Shown here: positions 25,718 through 34,918 of the stretch, in pieces | How the letters are laid out: each line of letters begins with the position of its first letter | Position numbering within the stretch: position 1 is the stretch's first letter | NCBI GenBank assembly: GCA_963805605.1 | Contig: CAWDUX010000002.1 | Location: 496,001-560,000 of the forward strand | Direction of reading: 5' to 3' | Length of the DNA stretch: 64,000 nucleotides | Origin: Actinocatenispora sp963805605 | Lineage (GTDB): Bacteria; Actinomycetota; Actinomycetes; Mycobacteriales; Micromonosporaceae | The notes under the pieces: model-generated | What the model was told of the DNA's origin: nothing | Databases searched by the model: none | The model's input: the letters and a program-made list of their open reading frames with translations, nothing else | Position numbers and translations under genes: made by a program

Positions 25718-25753
25718 GTAACCTTCTGCGGTTGACTGCTGTTGCCCGTCAAC
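25714..25753. promoter_or_regulatory. Two small inverted repeats in the same promoter region
   Basis: AGAAG-TAAC-CTTCT (25714-25727) overlaps the -10 element, and GTTGAC-N11-GTCAAC spans 25731-25753, ending 10 bp before the AGGAGG site. Both could be operators or leader hairpins. Confidence 0.35.
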
Positions 25754-25772
25754 AGTGTCCCCAGGAGGCAGC

Positions 25773-28700
25773 GTGGCTGCGCCCCGTACCGTTCGTCCGA
25801 ACCGACACTCCGCCCCGCCGGGTCGCCGCAGCGCGTCGCGTACCGGCCCGGCGCTCGGCCTGGCCGCGCTGCTCGCGCTGAGTGTTGCCGCGCCTGTCCA
25901 GGCCGCACCGCAGCGCCAGCACCCGCACGCCGTCGCATCAGCCCAGACCCAAGACTCGATCGAGATCAACCGGACCAACCGGCCGGTCGCCCCAGGAGTG
26001 ACGCTCAGCAGCTTCGACCGGTTCGAGTCCGGAGGATGGTTGCGGGCCCAGTCGCTGAGCGTCGACCTGTCCGGCGGTAACGGTGTTCGCTACCTGTCCG
26101 CCGACCCGATCGCCAGTACCCAGACCGTGGCGACCCAGGTGAAGTCCGAACCACGCGCGGTCGCCGCGATCAACGGTGACTTCTTCGACATCAACGACAC
26201 CAACGCCTCCGAGGGTATCGGGATCTCCGCCGGCAAGGTGGTGAAGTCCGGCAACGATGGGTACGCCAACGCGGTCAGCATCGACCCGCAGGGTGCCGGA
26301 CACATCCTGCAGGTCTACTTCGACGGCACGCTCACCCTGACGGACGGCGCGCACAAACTCAACCAGTACAACGCGGCCCGGATCGGCAAGAACGGCATCG
26401 GAGAGTACACCCGGGCGTGGGGGCCGATGTCGCGCACCCGGCCGGTGCAGGGTGCCACCGACACCGCCGAGGTCACCGTCCACAACGGAGTCGTCGCGAG
26501 CGCCCCGGCGGCACCCGGTCAGGGAACTGTCGGCGAGGGCGACTACGTACTGGTCGGTCGGGAGGCCGGCGCCGACACGCTGAAGGCATTGTCGGTGGGG
26601 GACCGGGTCTCGGTCGCCTACTCGCCGCGTACCAGTGACGGATCCACCTCGGCCACCGCGATCGGCGCCAACCAGTTGCTGGTGGTCGACGGCACGGTGC
26701 AGGCCCCGGCCGACGACGCGCTCGCGGCCCGATCTGCGGTCGGTTTCTCCCGCGACGGCGCGAAGATGTACCTGCTGAGCGTGGACGGCAAGCAGACCGA
26801 CAGCGTCGGCATCACCGTGCCGGAGATGGCCCGCATGATCCGTGAGATGGGCGCCTACAACGCGGTGAACATCGACGGCGGCGGTTCGTCCACATTGCTC
26901 GCCCGCCGCCCCGGTACCGACGATCTGGCGCTGGAGAACAGCCCTTCGGACGGTTCGGAACGGCCGGTCGCCAACGGTCTGGCCATCACCGCCCCGGCCG
27001 GCTCGGGTCGGCTCCGGGGATTCTGGGTCAGCACCGCCGCCGACGCGGAGTCGGCGCCGAGCGTGGACCCACGTCCCGGTGGACACCCTGACCGGGTGTT
27101 CCCCGGCCTGCACCGGCGGCTGACAGCCACCGGCTACGACGAGACGTACGGCCCCGCTGCGGGTACCGCGTCCTGGTTGTCCAGCTCCGGTCAGGTCGGC
27201 ACGGTCGATCGCGACGGCATGTTCCGGGCCAGGCACAGCGGTACCACCACCGTGGTCGCGCACCGCGGCCGGGCCTCCGGGAAGGTGACGTTGACCGTGC
27301 TGGGCGCGCTGGACCGGATAGGCCCGAGTACGCCCCGGGTCGGGCTCGCCGACCAGTCGGCCACCGGCACGTTCGGGGTGGTCGGCTACGACCGGGCCGG
27401 CTACACCGCACCGCTTGAGCCCTCGGACACCAGCCTCGACTACGACCACTCGCTGCTGTCCATCGACACCGATGTCAACGGCAACTTCGTTGTCAGGGCG
27501 CGCAAGGCGTCCGGCGCGACTGTCGTGACCGTCCGGAGTGGACAGTTCGTCACCTCGGTGCCGGTCACGGTCGGGCTCACCGACCAGGCGGTGACCAACT
27601 TCGACGATGCAGCACAGTGGACGTTCAGCGCTGCCCGGGCGACCGGATCACTGTCGGCAGTCGCCGGGCACACCGGTACCGGACTGAAGATGTCGTACGA
27701 CTTCACCCAGTCCACCGCGACCCGCGCCGCGTACGTCAACCCGCCGAAGCCCATTGCGATCCCCGGGCAGCCACAGGCGTTCGGTATGTGGATCTACGGT
27801 AACGGTCACGGTGAATGGCCCACCCTGCACCTGATCGACGCGCAGGGCACCACCCAACTACTGCGCGGTGACCACATCACCTGGAGCGGTTGGAAGTATG
27901 TGGAGATGGCAGTGCCGCCGGGGGTGTCGTATCCGGTGTCGCTGAGCCGTTTCTATGTGGCCGAGACCCGGGCGGACACGAAGTACCAGGGCGAGATCAT
28001 GATCGACGATCTGGTGGCCAAGGTGCCGCCGCCGGTCGACACCCCGGCACCGCCGGTGGTGGCCGATCCGCTGGTCATCCGCAACGGCACCCTGGGGGGA
28101 CGGCACTGGCGATTCGCGGTGATGTCGGACGCCCAGTTCGTGGCGCGTGACCCGGACAGCGACATCGCCCGGTCGGCCCGGCGCACCCTGCGCGAGATCC
28201 GGGCGGCCCGGCCGGACTTCCTGATCATCGACGGCGATCTGGTGGACGAGGGTTCCCCGGCCGATCTTGCGTTCGCACACCGGATGCTGACCGAGGAACT
28301 CGGTGACGTGGTGCCGTGGCACTACGTACCGGGCAACCACGAGGTGATGGGCGGCACGATCGACAACTTCGTCGCCGAGTTCGGCCCGGCCCAACAGGTC
28401 TTCGACCATCGGGGCACCCGGTTCATCACCCTGGACACCTCCAGCCTGACCATCCGCGGCGGCGGTTTCGACCAGGTGGCGAAGTTCCGGGCGCAACTGG
28501 ATGCCGCGGCCAAGGACGACTCGGTCAACTCGGTGATGCTGTTCGAGCACGTACCGCCCCGCGACCCGACCCCGCAGAAGGGCAGCCAGCTCAATGATCG
28601 CAAGGAGGCGGCCCTGGTCGAGCAGTGGCTGGCGGACTTCGGCCGCCGTACCGGTAAGGGCGTCGGGTTCGTCGGTGGGCACGTCGGCGTCTTCCACGCA

Positions 28701-29186
28701 TCCCACGTGGACGGGGTGCCGTACCTGATCAACGGCAACTCGGGGAAGAATCCGGCAGCACCGGCCGACGAGGGCGGCTTCGTCGGCTGGACGGAGTTCG
28801 GGGTGGATCCGGTCAGCCCGGACCAGCAGGCAGACCGGCGGGCCCACCTGTACCGCGGGCCGTCGGACTGGTTGGCCGCGCTGATCCGCCCACAGACCGA
28901 CAGCGTCGCGTTGAGCGCACCGCACACCCTGAAGATCGGCGCGACCGGTACCGCCACGGCGACACTGACTCAACCGGGCGGTCGGGTCGTACCAGTCAGC
29001 TACCCGGTGAGTGCCGACTGGTCGGGGTCCGAGCGGGTACATATCGGGCCCGGTCGGGCGCACCGTGGTGATGTCGTGAGCTTCGATCCGGACACCGGTC
29101 GGGTACGGGGTCTGCGGCGGGGCAGCGCGACGCTCATGGTGACGGTCAACGGGGTAACCGCACGGTGGACGGTCACGGTCGGCTGA
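25773..29186 (+). CDS. Secreted phosphodiester glycosidase (NAGPA) - metallophosphoesterase fusion
   Basis: This 1137-residue exported protein has a Tat/Sec-like basic N-terminus and cleavage near VQAAPQ (about residue 48). An N-terminal phosphodiester glycosidase (NAGPA/DUF2233) domain covers about 100-410, with AINGDFFD, RSAVGFSRDG and NIDGGGSSTLL. Ig-like and carbohydrate-binding-like beta domains cover about 430-760. A calcineurin-like phosphoesterase follows from about 775 (MSDAQF, DGDLVDE, PGNHE, FEHVPP, GGHVGVFHAS), then a C-terminal bacterial Ig-like region. The usual DxH metal motif reads DAQ here. It probably cleaves sugar phosphodiesters such as wall polymers outside the cell, which is inference. 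GTG 25773 follows AGGAGG by 4 nt. It separates rho from rpmE, normally adjacent. Confidence 0.85.
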   Translation: MAAPRTVRPNRHSAPPGRRSASRTGPALGLAALLALSVAAPVQAAPQRQHPHAVASAQTQDSIEINRTNRPVAPGVTLSSFDRFESGGWLRAQSLSVDLSGGNGVRYLSADPIASTQTVATQVKSEPRAVAAINGDFFDINDTNASEGIGISAGKVVKSGNDGYANAVSIDPQGAGHILQVYFDGTLTLTDGAHKLNQYNAARIGKNGIGEYTRAWGPMSRTRPVQGATDTAEVTVHNGVVASAPAAPGQGTVGEGDYVLVGREAGADTLKALSVGDRVSVAYSPRTSDGSTSATAIGANQLLVVDGTVQAPADDALAARSAVGFSRDGAKMYLLSVDGKQTDSVGITVPEMARMIREMGAYNAVNIDGGGSSTLLARRPGTDDLALENSPSDGSERPVANGLAITAPAGSGRLRGFWVSTAADAESAPSVDPRPGGHPDRVFPGLHRRLTATGYDETYGPAAGTASWLSSSGQVGTVDRDGMFRARHSGTTTVVAHRGRASGKVTLTVLGALDRIGPSTPRVGLADQSATGTFGVVGYDRAGYTAPLEPSDTSLDYDHSLLSIDTDVNGNFVVRARKASGATVVTVRSGQFVTSVPVTVGLTDQAVTNFDDAAQWTFSAARATGSLSAVAGHTGTGLKMSYDFTQSTATRAAYVNPPKPIAIPGQPQAFGMWIYGNGHGEWPTLHLIDAQGTTQLLRGDHITWSGWKYVEMAVPPGVSYPVSLSRFYVAETRADTKYQGEIMIDDLVAKVPPPVDTPAPPVVADPLVIRNGTLGGRHWRFAVMSDAQFVARDPDSDIARSARRTLREIRAARPDFLIIDGDLVDEGSPADLAFAHRMLTEELGDVVPWHYVPGNHEVMGGTIDNFVAEFGPAQQVFDHRGTRFITLDTSSLTIRGGGFDQVAKFRAQLDAAAKDDSVNSVMLFEHVPPRDPTPQKGSQLNDRKEAALVEQWLADFGRRTGKGVGFVGGHVGVFHASHVDGVPYLINGNSGKNPAAPADEGGFVGWTEFGVDPVSPDQQADRRAHLYRGPSDWLAALIRPQTDSVALSAPHTLKIGATGTATATLTQPGGRVVPVSYPVSADWSGSERVHIGPGRAHRGDVVSFDPDTGRVRGLRRGSATLMVTVNGVTARWTVTVG

Positions 29187-29226
29187 CCGCGTCCGGCTGT
29201 TCCCGGGGGGTCGGCCCTCCTGGTGT

Positions 29227-29263
29227 CCGGCCGGGTCGCACGCATCGGCGTGCGCCCGGCCGG
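29227..29263 (+). terminator. Hairpin terminator after the phosphodiester glycosidase gene
   Basis: Arms 29227-29242 and 29249-29263 pair over 15 bp with a single bulged T and a CATCGG loop, 40 bp after the stop codon. Confidence 0.7.
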
Positions 29264-29423
29264 CCAGGGCCCGTACCGCTGTCCGGGCATAACCGGGGTG
29301 GCTCGAGCGTTACCCAGGCAGTGTGTGCGCCAGTGGGCGTGTCACACTGGTCCGTCGGCCGTTTTGAGGTACCGGTTCACGTCGCGTCAGCGGCGACCCG
29401 GCGACCTGGAGGAGAGAGACCCC

Positions 29424-29660
29424 ATGAAGAATGGTATCCACCCGCAGTACCAGGTGACGCAGGTCACCTGCTCCTGTGGCAATGCGTTCAGCACCCGCAG
29501 CACCGCGGAGTCCGGCAGTATCCACGTCGAGACCTGCAACGCCTGCCACCCGTTCTACACCGGCAAGCAGCGCATTCTGGACACCGGCGGCCGGGTCGCC
29601 AAGTTCCAGCAGAAGTACGCGCGCGCGGAGGCCGCCAAGAAGGCCAAGGCCGCCAAGTAG
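29424..29660 (+). CDS. rpmE: 50S ribosomal protein bL31 (zinc form)
   Basis: The 78-residue protein begins MKNGIHPQYQ and has the zinc-binding cysteines CSC (16 and 18) and CNAC (37 and 40), followed by HPFYTGKQRILDTGGRVAKFQQKY, all diagnostic of bL31 of the zinc-containing type. It joins the large ribosomal subunit near the central protuberance. A Lys/Ala-rich tail ends the protein. ATG 29424 follows GGAGGAG at a good distance. It precedes prfA by 159 bp. The gene is short but unambiguous. Confidence 0.95.
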   Translation: MKNGIHPQYQVTQVTCSCGNAFSTRSTAESGSIHVETCNACHPFYTGKQRILDTGGRVAKFQQKYARAEAAKKAKAAK

Positions 29661-29750
29661 CGACCCCGACGGCGTCCGTCGCCCGATCCACGAACTTCGC
29701 GCACCGCGCGGTGGACCGGTCGGCGGGCGCCGTTGCGTCTGTTCGGCACC

Positions 29751-29809
29751 TGACGTCGGTCTAGCGACGTCGACCTTCCCGACATCGGTCTTTCCGACGT
29801 CGATCTTTC
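29751..29809 (+). repeat. 15-bp tandem repeats upstream of prfA
   Basis: Units start at 29765 (CGACGTCGACCTTCC), 29780 (CGACATCGGTCTTTC) and 29795 (CGACGTCGATCTTTC), exactly 15 bp apart, with a partial unit TGACGTCGGTCTAG from 29751. The array runs directly into the prfA ribosome binding site GGAGG. Confidence 0.75.
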
Positions 29810-29819
29810 GGAGGTAGCG

Positions 29820-30917
29820 ATGGAGACAGCTGGGGGAGACCGGCTTGCCGCGCTCCGCGCCGAGTACGGCGAACTGGAGGAACGGCTCGCCGATCCCGCG
29901 CTGCACGCCGACGCCGGTGAGGCACGACGGGTCGGGCGCCGCTACGCCGAGCTCGGGCCACTGGTGCGTACCGCCGCCGAGCTGGACGCGGTACGGGCCG
30001 ACCTGGTCGCCGCGACCGAACTGGCCGCCGAGGACTCGTCGTTCGCCCCCGAGGTCGACCAGCTCGCCACCGCGGTACCGGTACTGGAGCAGCGGTTGGC
30101 CGAGCTGCTCGCTCCGCGCGATCCCAACGACGGCAAGGACGTCATCCTGGAGATCAAGGCCGGTGAGGGTGGTGACGAGTCGGCGCTGTTCGCCGGTGAC
30201 CTGGTCCGGATGTACCTGCGTTACGCCGAACGGCACGGGTGGCAGGCCGAGGTGATCGACGCCGAGGAGACTGACCTCGGTGGCTACAAGGACATCTCCA
30301 TCGCGGTGAAGACCAAGGGTGCACCCGAGGGTGGCGTCGGAGTCTGGGCCCGGCTGAAGTTCGAGGGCGGCGTGCATCGGGTGCAGCGGGTACCGGTCAC
30401 CGAGTCGCAGGGCCGCATCCACACCTCGGCCGCCGGGGTCCTGGTGCTGCCCGAGGCGGAAGAGGTCGACGTGACCGTCGACCCCAACGAGCTACGCATC
30501 GACGTCTACCGCTCCTCCGGCCCCGGCGGGCAGAGCGTCAACACCACCGACTCGGCGGTACGGATCACCCACCTGCCCACCGGCATCGTGGTCTCCTGCC
30601 AGAACGAGAAGTCGCAGCTGCAGAACAAGGAACAGGCGCTGCGTATCCTGCGGGCTCGGATGCTGGCCGCCGCGCAGGACGAGGCGGACGCCGCGGCCAG
30701 CGACGCGCGCCGTTCGCAGGTGCGTACGGTGGACCGATCGGAACGGATCCGCACCTACAACTTCCCGCAGAATCGGATCACCGACCATCGGATCGGCTTC
30801 ACCGCCTACAACCTCGACCAGGTGCTCGACGGGGAGCTCGACCCGGTCCTGGACGCGCTCGCCGAGGCCGACCGGCAGGCCCGGCTGTCCGGTGACGATC
30901 AGCTGTCCCGTTCCTGA
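29820..30917 (+). CDS. prfA: Peptide chain release factor 1
   Basis: The 365-residue protein releases completed peptides at UAA and UAG codons. It carries the catalytic GGQ (residues 236-238, in SGPGGQSVNTTDSAVR), the domain that reads stop codons, and the conserved EIKAGEGGDESALFAGDL segment. ATG 29820 has GGAGG shortly upstream. Its usual partner prmC, which methylates the GGQ glutamine, is 1.7 kb downstream beyond an antisense GGDEF gene. Both stop codons of the convergent pair lie in an inverted repeat. Confidence 0.95.
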   Translation: METAGGDRLAALRAEYGELEERLADPALHADAGEARRVGRRYAELGPLVRTAAELDAVRADLVAATELAAEDSSFAPEVDQLATAVPVLEQRLAELLAPRDPNDGKDVILEIKAGEGGDESALFAGDLVRMYLRYAERHGWQAEVIDAEETDLGGYKDISIAVKTKGAPEGGVGVWARLKFEGGVHRVQRVPVTESQGRIHTSAAGVLVLPEAEEVDVTVDPNELRIDVYRSSGPGGQSVNTTDSAVRITHLPTGIVVSCQNEKSQLQNKEQALRILRARMLAAAQDEADAAASDARRSQVRTVDRSERIRTYNFPQNRITDHRIGFTAYNLDQVLDGELDPVLDALAEADRQARLSGDDQLSRS

Positions 30918-30987
30918 CGGTACCGGCGCCGGCCTGTGTCGGGCCAGCCGGTCGACGCCGGCCGGTCGACGCGTTCGGTGCCGTCAG
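30914..30987. terminator. Possible bidirectional terminator over both stop codons
   Basis: CTGACGGTACCG (30914-30925) pairs with CGGTGCCGTCAG (30976-30987) over 11 of 12 bases; each arm contains the stop codon of one convergent gene. The 50-bp interior has further GC-rich pairing potential. The long loop makes the call uncertain. Confidence 0.4.
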
Positions 30988-32513
30988 CTGGCCCGGGCGG
31001 CGTGCTTCGCCGCATACATGGCCCGGTCCGCTGCCAGGAAGCCCGTCATCGCACCGGACCGTAGGTCCAGTTCGGCCCAACCGATGCTCACGCTGATCTG
31101 GGTGCCCGGCACCAGAGCGTGCCAGTCCTCGGTGGCGAAAGCGGAGCGTACCCGGTTCGCGATCTCGTACGCCTCGGTCAGCCCCGTGGTAGGCAGCACC
31201 ACCACGAACTCGTCGCCGCCGTAGCGGGCCACCAGGTCACCGCGCCGCATCACCCGGGCGAGCAGCTTGGCCGCACGTTGCAGAACCAGGTCGCCGGCCA
31301 GGTGCCCGTGCACCGTGTTGACCGTCTTGAACGAGTCCAGGTCCAGTACCCCGATCACCCCCCGTTCGCCACGCCGGGACATGTTGTCGACGTGCTGTTC
31401 CAGATGCCGCCGGTTCGGCAGGCCGGTGAGCGGATCGGTCAGCGCCTCGTCGGCGTAGCGGGCGACGGTGCGTTGCAGGTCGTTGTGGTCCAAGCGGGCC
31501 TCGACGCCGTCGATGAACAGGTCCCGCAGCCGGTCGACGGCCTGCGCGGTAAGCCGGAACGCCTCCCGGTCGGCCCGGCTCGCGGCGAGATGGTCGCCGT
31601 CGGCGGCGTACGCGATGGCGCGTAGCCGTGGCACTTCGGACGCGCCGAGAGTCCGGGGCTGCACGTGGGACTGGGCGAGCCGGTTCAACGCCTGGCCTGG
31701 ACGTCCGTTCGCGATGTCGAGGCAGGCGGCGCCGAGTATCCGCAGGTCTGCGGCCAGCGGGTCGTGGGTGCGTCGACCACCGAGCCAGGTGTAGGCGGAC
31801 ATCGGCATCGTCTCGCCGCAGGCACCGAGCCGGGCCAGCGCGTACCCGATGTAGGGCCGATCCATCTCGGGTAGCTCGTGACTGCTCTGGGCGGGCGGTC
31901 CCGCGGGCAGCTGGGCGAGTATGTCGTGCAGGATCCGGACACATCCGTCCGAGTCGCCGCGATGGTCCAGGGAGACCGCGAGACGGACCCGGACCTCCGG
32001 CAACAGATAGTCCGCGGCCGGCAGCCCGGCCGCCGCGGCGATGCGCCGACCCCGGTCGAGCGCACCCAGTGCGTGACCGTGGAATCCGATGCACGAATAG
32101 GTCAGGGCCAGGTCGGTCCAGGCGTCGGCGGTGTCCGGGTCGGGTCGGGTGACCCCGCTCAGCGCGCGGGAACTGCGAACCAGGTGGATGACGCAACGCT
32201 CCAATGAGCCGTCCAGATAGGCGATGTACGCGGCATGCGCGTGCAACTCGCCGATGTGGCTGGGGCTGGGATAGTCGCGCATGATCTGGAAGGCGCGGTC
32301 CAGCGCGCTGGGGCACTCCCCGTACCGGCCGAGATTGAGCAGACAACCGATCTTGGCGAGGATCGCATGCGCCACGGTGGCGACGTCCCGGGACTCGGTG
32401 AGCGCGGCGTCGACCAGTTTCTCGGCATCTTCCGACCGACCGGCCCGGATGAGTCGACGGACCTCGTCGCGGTAGCCGTCCGCCTTCCCCGAGATCGGGC
32501 CCGGCCATGCCAC
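30984..32513 (-). CDS. GGDEF-domain diguanylate cyclase with helical-repeat sensor region
   Basis: The 509-residue product is predicted to make the second messenger cyclic di-GMP. The C-terminal GGDEF domain (about residues 345-505) has an intact GGDEF active site near 432-436 and an RxxD inhibitory site (RRGD) five residues before it, so it is probably active and feedback-inhibited. The N-terminal 330 residues are helical with TPR-like repeats and no membrane segment, so the input is likely a cytosolic protein contact. I chose GTG 32513 because AGAGGGGG lies 7 nt upstream; the frame extends 37 codons further to a TTG without a site. It is divergent from prmC and interrupts the prfA-prmC pair. 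Confidence 0.85.
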   Translation of the reverse strand: MAWPGPISGKADGYRDEVRRLIRAGRSEDAEKLVDAALTESRDVATVAHAILAKIGCLLNLGRYGECPSALDRAFQIMRDYPSPSHIGELHAHAAYIAYLDGSLERCVIHLVRSSRALSGVTRPDPDTADAWTDLALTYSCIGFHGHALGALDRGRRIAAAAGLPAADYLLPEVRVRLAVSLDHRGDSDGCVRILHDILAQLPAGPPAQSSHELPEMDRPYIGYALARLGACGETMPMSAYTWLGGRRTHDPLAADLRILGAACLDIANGRPGQALNRLAQSHVQPRTLGASEVPRLRAIAYAADGDHLAASRADREAFRLTAQAVDRLRDLFIDGVEARLDHNDLQRTVARYADEALTDPLTGLPNRRHLEQHVDNMSRRGERGVIGVLDLDSFKTVNTVHGHLAGDLVLQRAAKLLARVMRRGDLVARYGGDEFVVVLPTTGLTEAYEIANRVRSAFATEDWHALVPGTQISVSIGWAELDLRSGAMTGFLAADRAMYAAKHAARAS

Positions 32514-32645
32514 GCTTCGACCCCCTCTGGCTGCGGCGGTGGAACTCAGATCAGCGTGACCCGTGGAGACAGCTGCGGCCGGTGGACGGGACTGTGGATG
32601 ATGGACGGGTGCATCATCCTTCAACAGACCCGCAGCTCCCCGGCC

Positions 32646-33512
32646 ATGCCTGACCGTACGCCAGTGGGCACGGTTCTGGCCAGAGCCGCGAGCACGCTAC
32701 GCGCCGCCGGAAGACCCTCCTGGCGGGCCGACGCCGAACTGCTCGCCGCGTACGTGCTGGGACTGCGGCGCGGGCAGCTCATCACCGCCGACGGCTTCGA
32801 CAACGGGCAGCTGGAGCAATACCAGGACCTGATCGCGCGGCGGGTGGCCGGCGCGCCCGTACAGCACCTGACCGGAACCGCCGGTTTCCGGTACCTGGAG
32901 TTGTCGGTCGGGTCGGGGGTCTTCGTACCCAGGCCGGAGACCGAACTGCTCGTCGACTGGGGTCTGGCTGTGCTCGCCGGTCGGAGGGCCCCGCTCGTCG
33001 TGGACCTGTGTGCCGGCTCCGGTGCGTTGGGCCTCGCGCTTGCCCAGGAACGGTCGGACGCCACCGTGTACCTGGTGGAACAGGACCCGGTGGCGTTGCG
33101 CTACCTGACCCGCAACGCCACCGCCCGGCAGAATGCCGGAGATACGCGTTGCGCGGTGGTCGCGGCCGATGCGACGGCGTCCGATCTGCTACCCGACCTG
33201 GCCGGACGGGTGGACCTGGTGTTGTCCAACCCGCCTTATGTGCCGTCGGGGACCGTACTGCCCGAGGACGTCGCCGGGGTCGACCCGGACCGTGCGTTGT
33301 TCGGTGGGCCGGACGGGCTGGCGGTGATCCGGCCACTGCTCAGCAGCGTCGCGCGACTGCTGCGCACCGAGGGCGGACTGGCGCTCGAACATGACGACAC
33401 GCACGGTACGGCGGTACCGGACCTGCTGCGCGCCGATGGTCGGTTCACCGACGTGGACGCACATCGGGACCTGGCCGGGCGCCCGCGCTTCGGCAGCGCC
33501 CGGCGATGCTGA
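32646..33512 (+). CDS. prmC: Peptide chain release factor N5-glutamine methyltransferase
   Basis: The 288-residue S-adenosylmethionine-dependent enzyme methylates the GGQ glutamine of release factors. An N-terminal helical domain (to about residue 90) precedes a Rossmann methyltransferase fold with the SAM motif VDLCAGSGALGLALA and the diagnostic NPPY (195-198). ATG 32646 has only a weak upstream site, and in-frame starts exist further up near 32590. sua5 begins 57 bp after its stop. The order prfA...prmC...sua5 is conserved in actinobacteria. Confidence 0.92.
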   Translation: MPDRTPVGTVLARAASTLRAAGRPSWRADAELLAAYVLGLRRGQLITADGFDNGQLEQYQDLIARRVAGAPVQHLTGTAGFRYLELSVGSGVFVPRPETELLVDWGLAVLAGRRAPLVVDLCAGSGALGLALAQERSDATVYLVEQDPVALRYLTRNATARQNAGDTRCAVVAADATASDLLPDLAGRVDLVLSNPPYVPSGTVLPEDVAGVDPDRALFGGPDGLAVIRPLLSSVARLLRTEGGLALEHDDTHGTAVPDLLRADGRFTDVDAHRDLAGRPRFGSARRC

Positions 33513-33569
33513 CCACTGTGCGGTGGTGCGGTGCAACCGGCGAACGCGGCCGTGGAAGAGTGTCCAGCT

Positions 33570-34214
33570 GTGACGATGTACGACTGCCGGACCAGGACGG
33601 GGCGTCGGGCCGGTATCGGGGCCGCGGTGCGCGCCGTACGCGACGGTCGATTGGTGGTATTGCCGACCGACACCGTGTACGGCATCGGTGCCGATGCTTT
33701 CGACGCCGCCGCGGTGGCCCGGTTGCTCGCAGCAAAGGGGCGCGGCCGGGACATGCCGCCACCGGTACTGGTCGGCCACCCCGGTGCGTTGGCGGAGCTC
33801 GCTCCGGACCTGCCGGCCGCCGCCGGTCGGCTGACCAACATGTTCTGGCCGGGCGGACTGACCATCATCGTTCGCCACGCCCCTGGGCTGAGCTGGGACA
33901 TCGGCGACACGGACGGTACGGTCGGCGTCCGAATGCCGGCCGATGAGTTGGCGCTGGAACTGCTGCGGGCGACCGGCCCGCTCGCGGTGTCCAGCGCCAA
34001 CCGGCACGGCAGCCCACCGGCGGTCTCCGCCGCGGATGCTCGCAGCCAGCTGGGGGACCCGGTTTCGGTCTTCCTGGAGGCGGGCATCTGCCCGGGTGGT
34101 GTGCCCTCCACCATCGTCAGTCTGGTCGAGGACCCGCCGCGGGTGCTACGTACCGGTGTGGTGTCGGAAACCCGGCTGCGTACCGTACTGCCCGATCTGG
34201 TGTCGACGGGATAG
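33570..34214 (+). CDS. L-threonylcarbamoyladenylate synthase (Sua5/YrdC family)
   Basis: This 214-residue protein forms threonylcarbamoyl-AMP from threonine, bicarbonate and ATP for the t6A modification of ANN-decoding tRNAs. The YrdC fold is shown by VLPTDTVYGIGADA, the FWPGGLTIIV segment and AVSSANRHGSPP. It lacks the extra C-terminal Sua5 domain, the short form usual in actinobacteria. GTG 33570 follows GGAAGAG by 9 nt and gives the expected N-terminus. It sits between prmC and the phosphatase gene on one likely transcript. Confidence 0.9.
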   Translation: MTMYDCRTRTGRRAGIGAAVRAVRDGRLVVLPTDTVYGIGADAFDAAAVARLLAAKGRGRDMPPPVLVGHPGALAELAPDLPAAAGRLTNMFWPGGLTIIVRHAPGLSWDIGDTDGTVGVRMPADELALELLRATGPLAVSSANRHGSPPAVSAADARSQLGDPVSVFLEAGICPGGVPSTIVSLVEDPPRVLRTGVVSETRLRTVLPDLVSTG

Positions 34215-34267
34215 CGTGGCGACAGTCCTCCGACGCCCGGCGGCGGAGATCAGCAGGGGAGAATCAG

Positions 34268-34918
34268 GTGTCGGGTCTGGGCGCGGCGCGGCCGCCATTC
34301 GCGGTACTGCATGTCTGTATGGGCAACATCTGCCGGTCGCCGATGGCCGAGCGGCTGCTGGTCGCCCGGTTCGCCGACCAGATCGCCGTCGAACATGAGG
34401 TCGATCAGGAACCTGCCGCGACCGATCCGGCCGGTCTGCTCTACAGCCATAGCGCCGGCACCGGTGGATGGCACGTGGGCGAGAGCATGAACCCGCCGGC
34501 AACCCGCCAGGTGCTCGAGCGGGGTGGTGATCCGGACGGCTTCGCCGCCCGCCAGCTGCGCGGCGAGCACATCGACAGCTCCGACCTGATCCTGACCGCC
34601 ACCGGTGAACAGGCCAGCTATGTCATCGCGCTGCGGCCCGATGCGATGTCGCGCACCTTCGCGTTGCGCGAGTTCGGCCGGCTGTTGGCCGATGTCGATC
34701 CGAACCAGCTGCCGCCGTCCTTACCGACCCCGGAGGGCGTACTCGCCCGGGGTAGGGCGCTGGTCGCGGTGACCGACCGCCGGCGCGGCGGGTGGCCGCC
34801 CCGGCCCGAGGACGACCTGGACGACCCGTGGGGCCTGGGTGACCGGTTCTTCGGCCGGATCGCCGACGAGATCGAGTCGCCGTTGCGGCGACTTGCCCGG
34901 ATCCTGGCCGGTCACTGA
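34268..34918 (+). CDS. Low-molecular-weight protein-tyrosine phosphatase family
   Basis: The 216-residue protein has the catalytic P-loop CMGNICRS (Cys17 to Arg23, the CX5R signature) close to the N-terminus and a distal acidic DDPWG segment that could supply the general acid. It should dephosphorylate phosphotyrosine proteins or arginine phosphates in the cytosol; the substrate is unknown. It is longer than the classical 150-residue enzymes because of an insertion around residues 40-60 and a C-terminal extension. GTG 34268 has a GGGGAG site. In Streptomyces this gene is followed by glyA and wecA before the ATP synthase genes; here the atp region follows directly. Confidence 0.88.
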   Translation: MSGLGAARPPFAVLHVCMGNICRSPMAERLLVARFADQIAVEHEVDQEPAATDPAGLLYSHSAGTGGWHVGESMNPPATRQVLERGGDPDGFAARQLRGEHIDSSDLILTATGEQASYVIALRPDAMSRTFALREFGRLLADVDPNQLPPSLPTPEGVLARGRALVAVTDRRRGGWPPRPEDDLDDPWGLGDRFFGRIADEIESPLRRLARILAGH

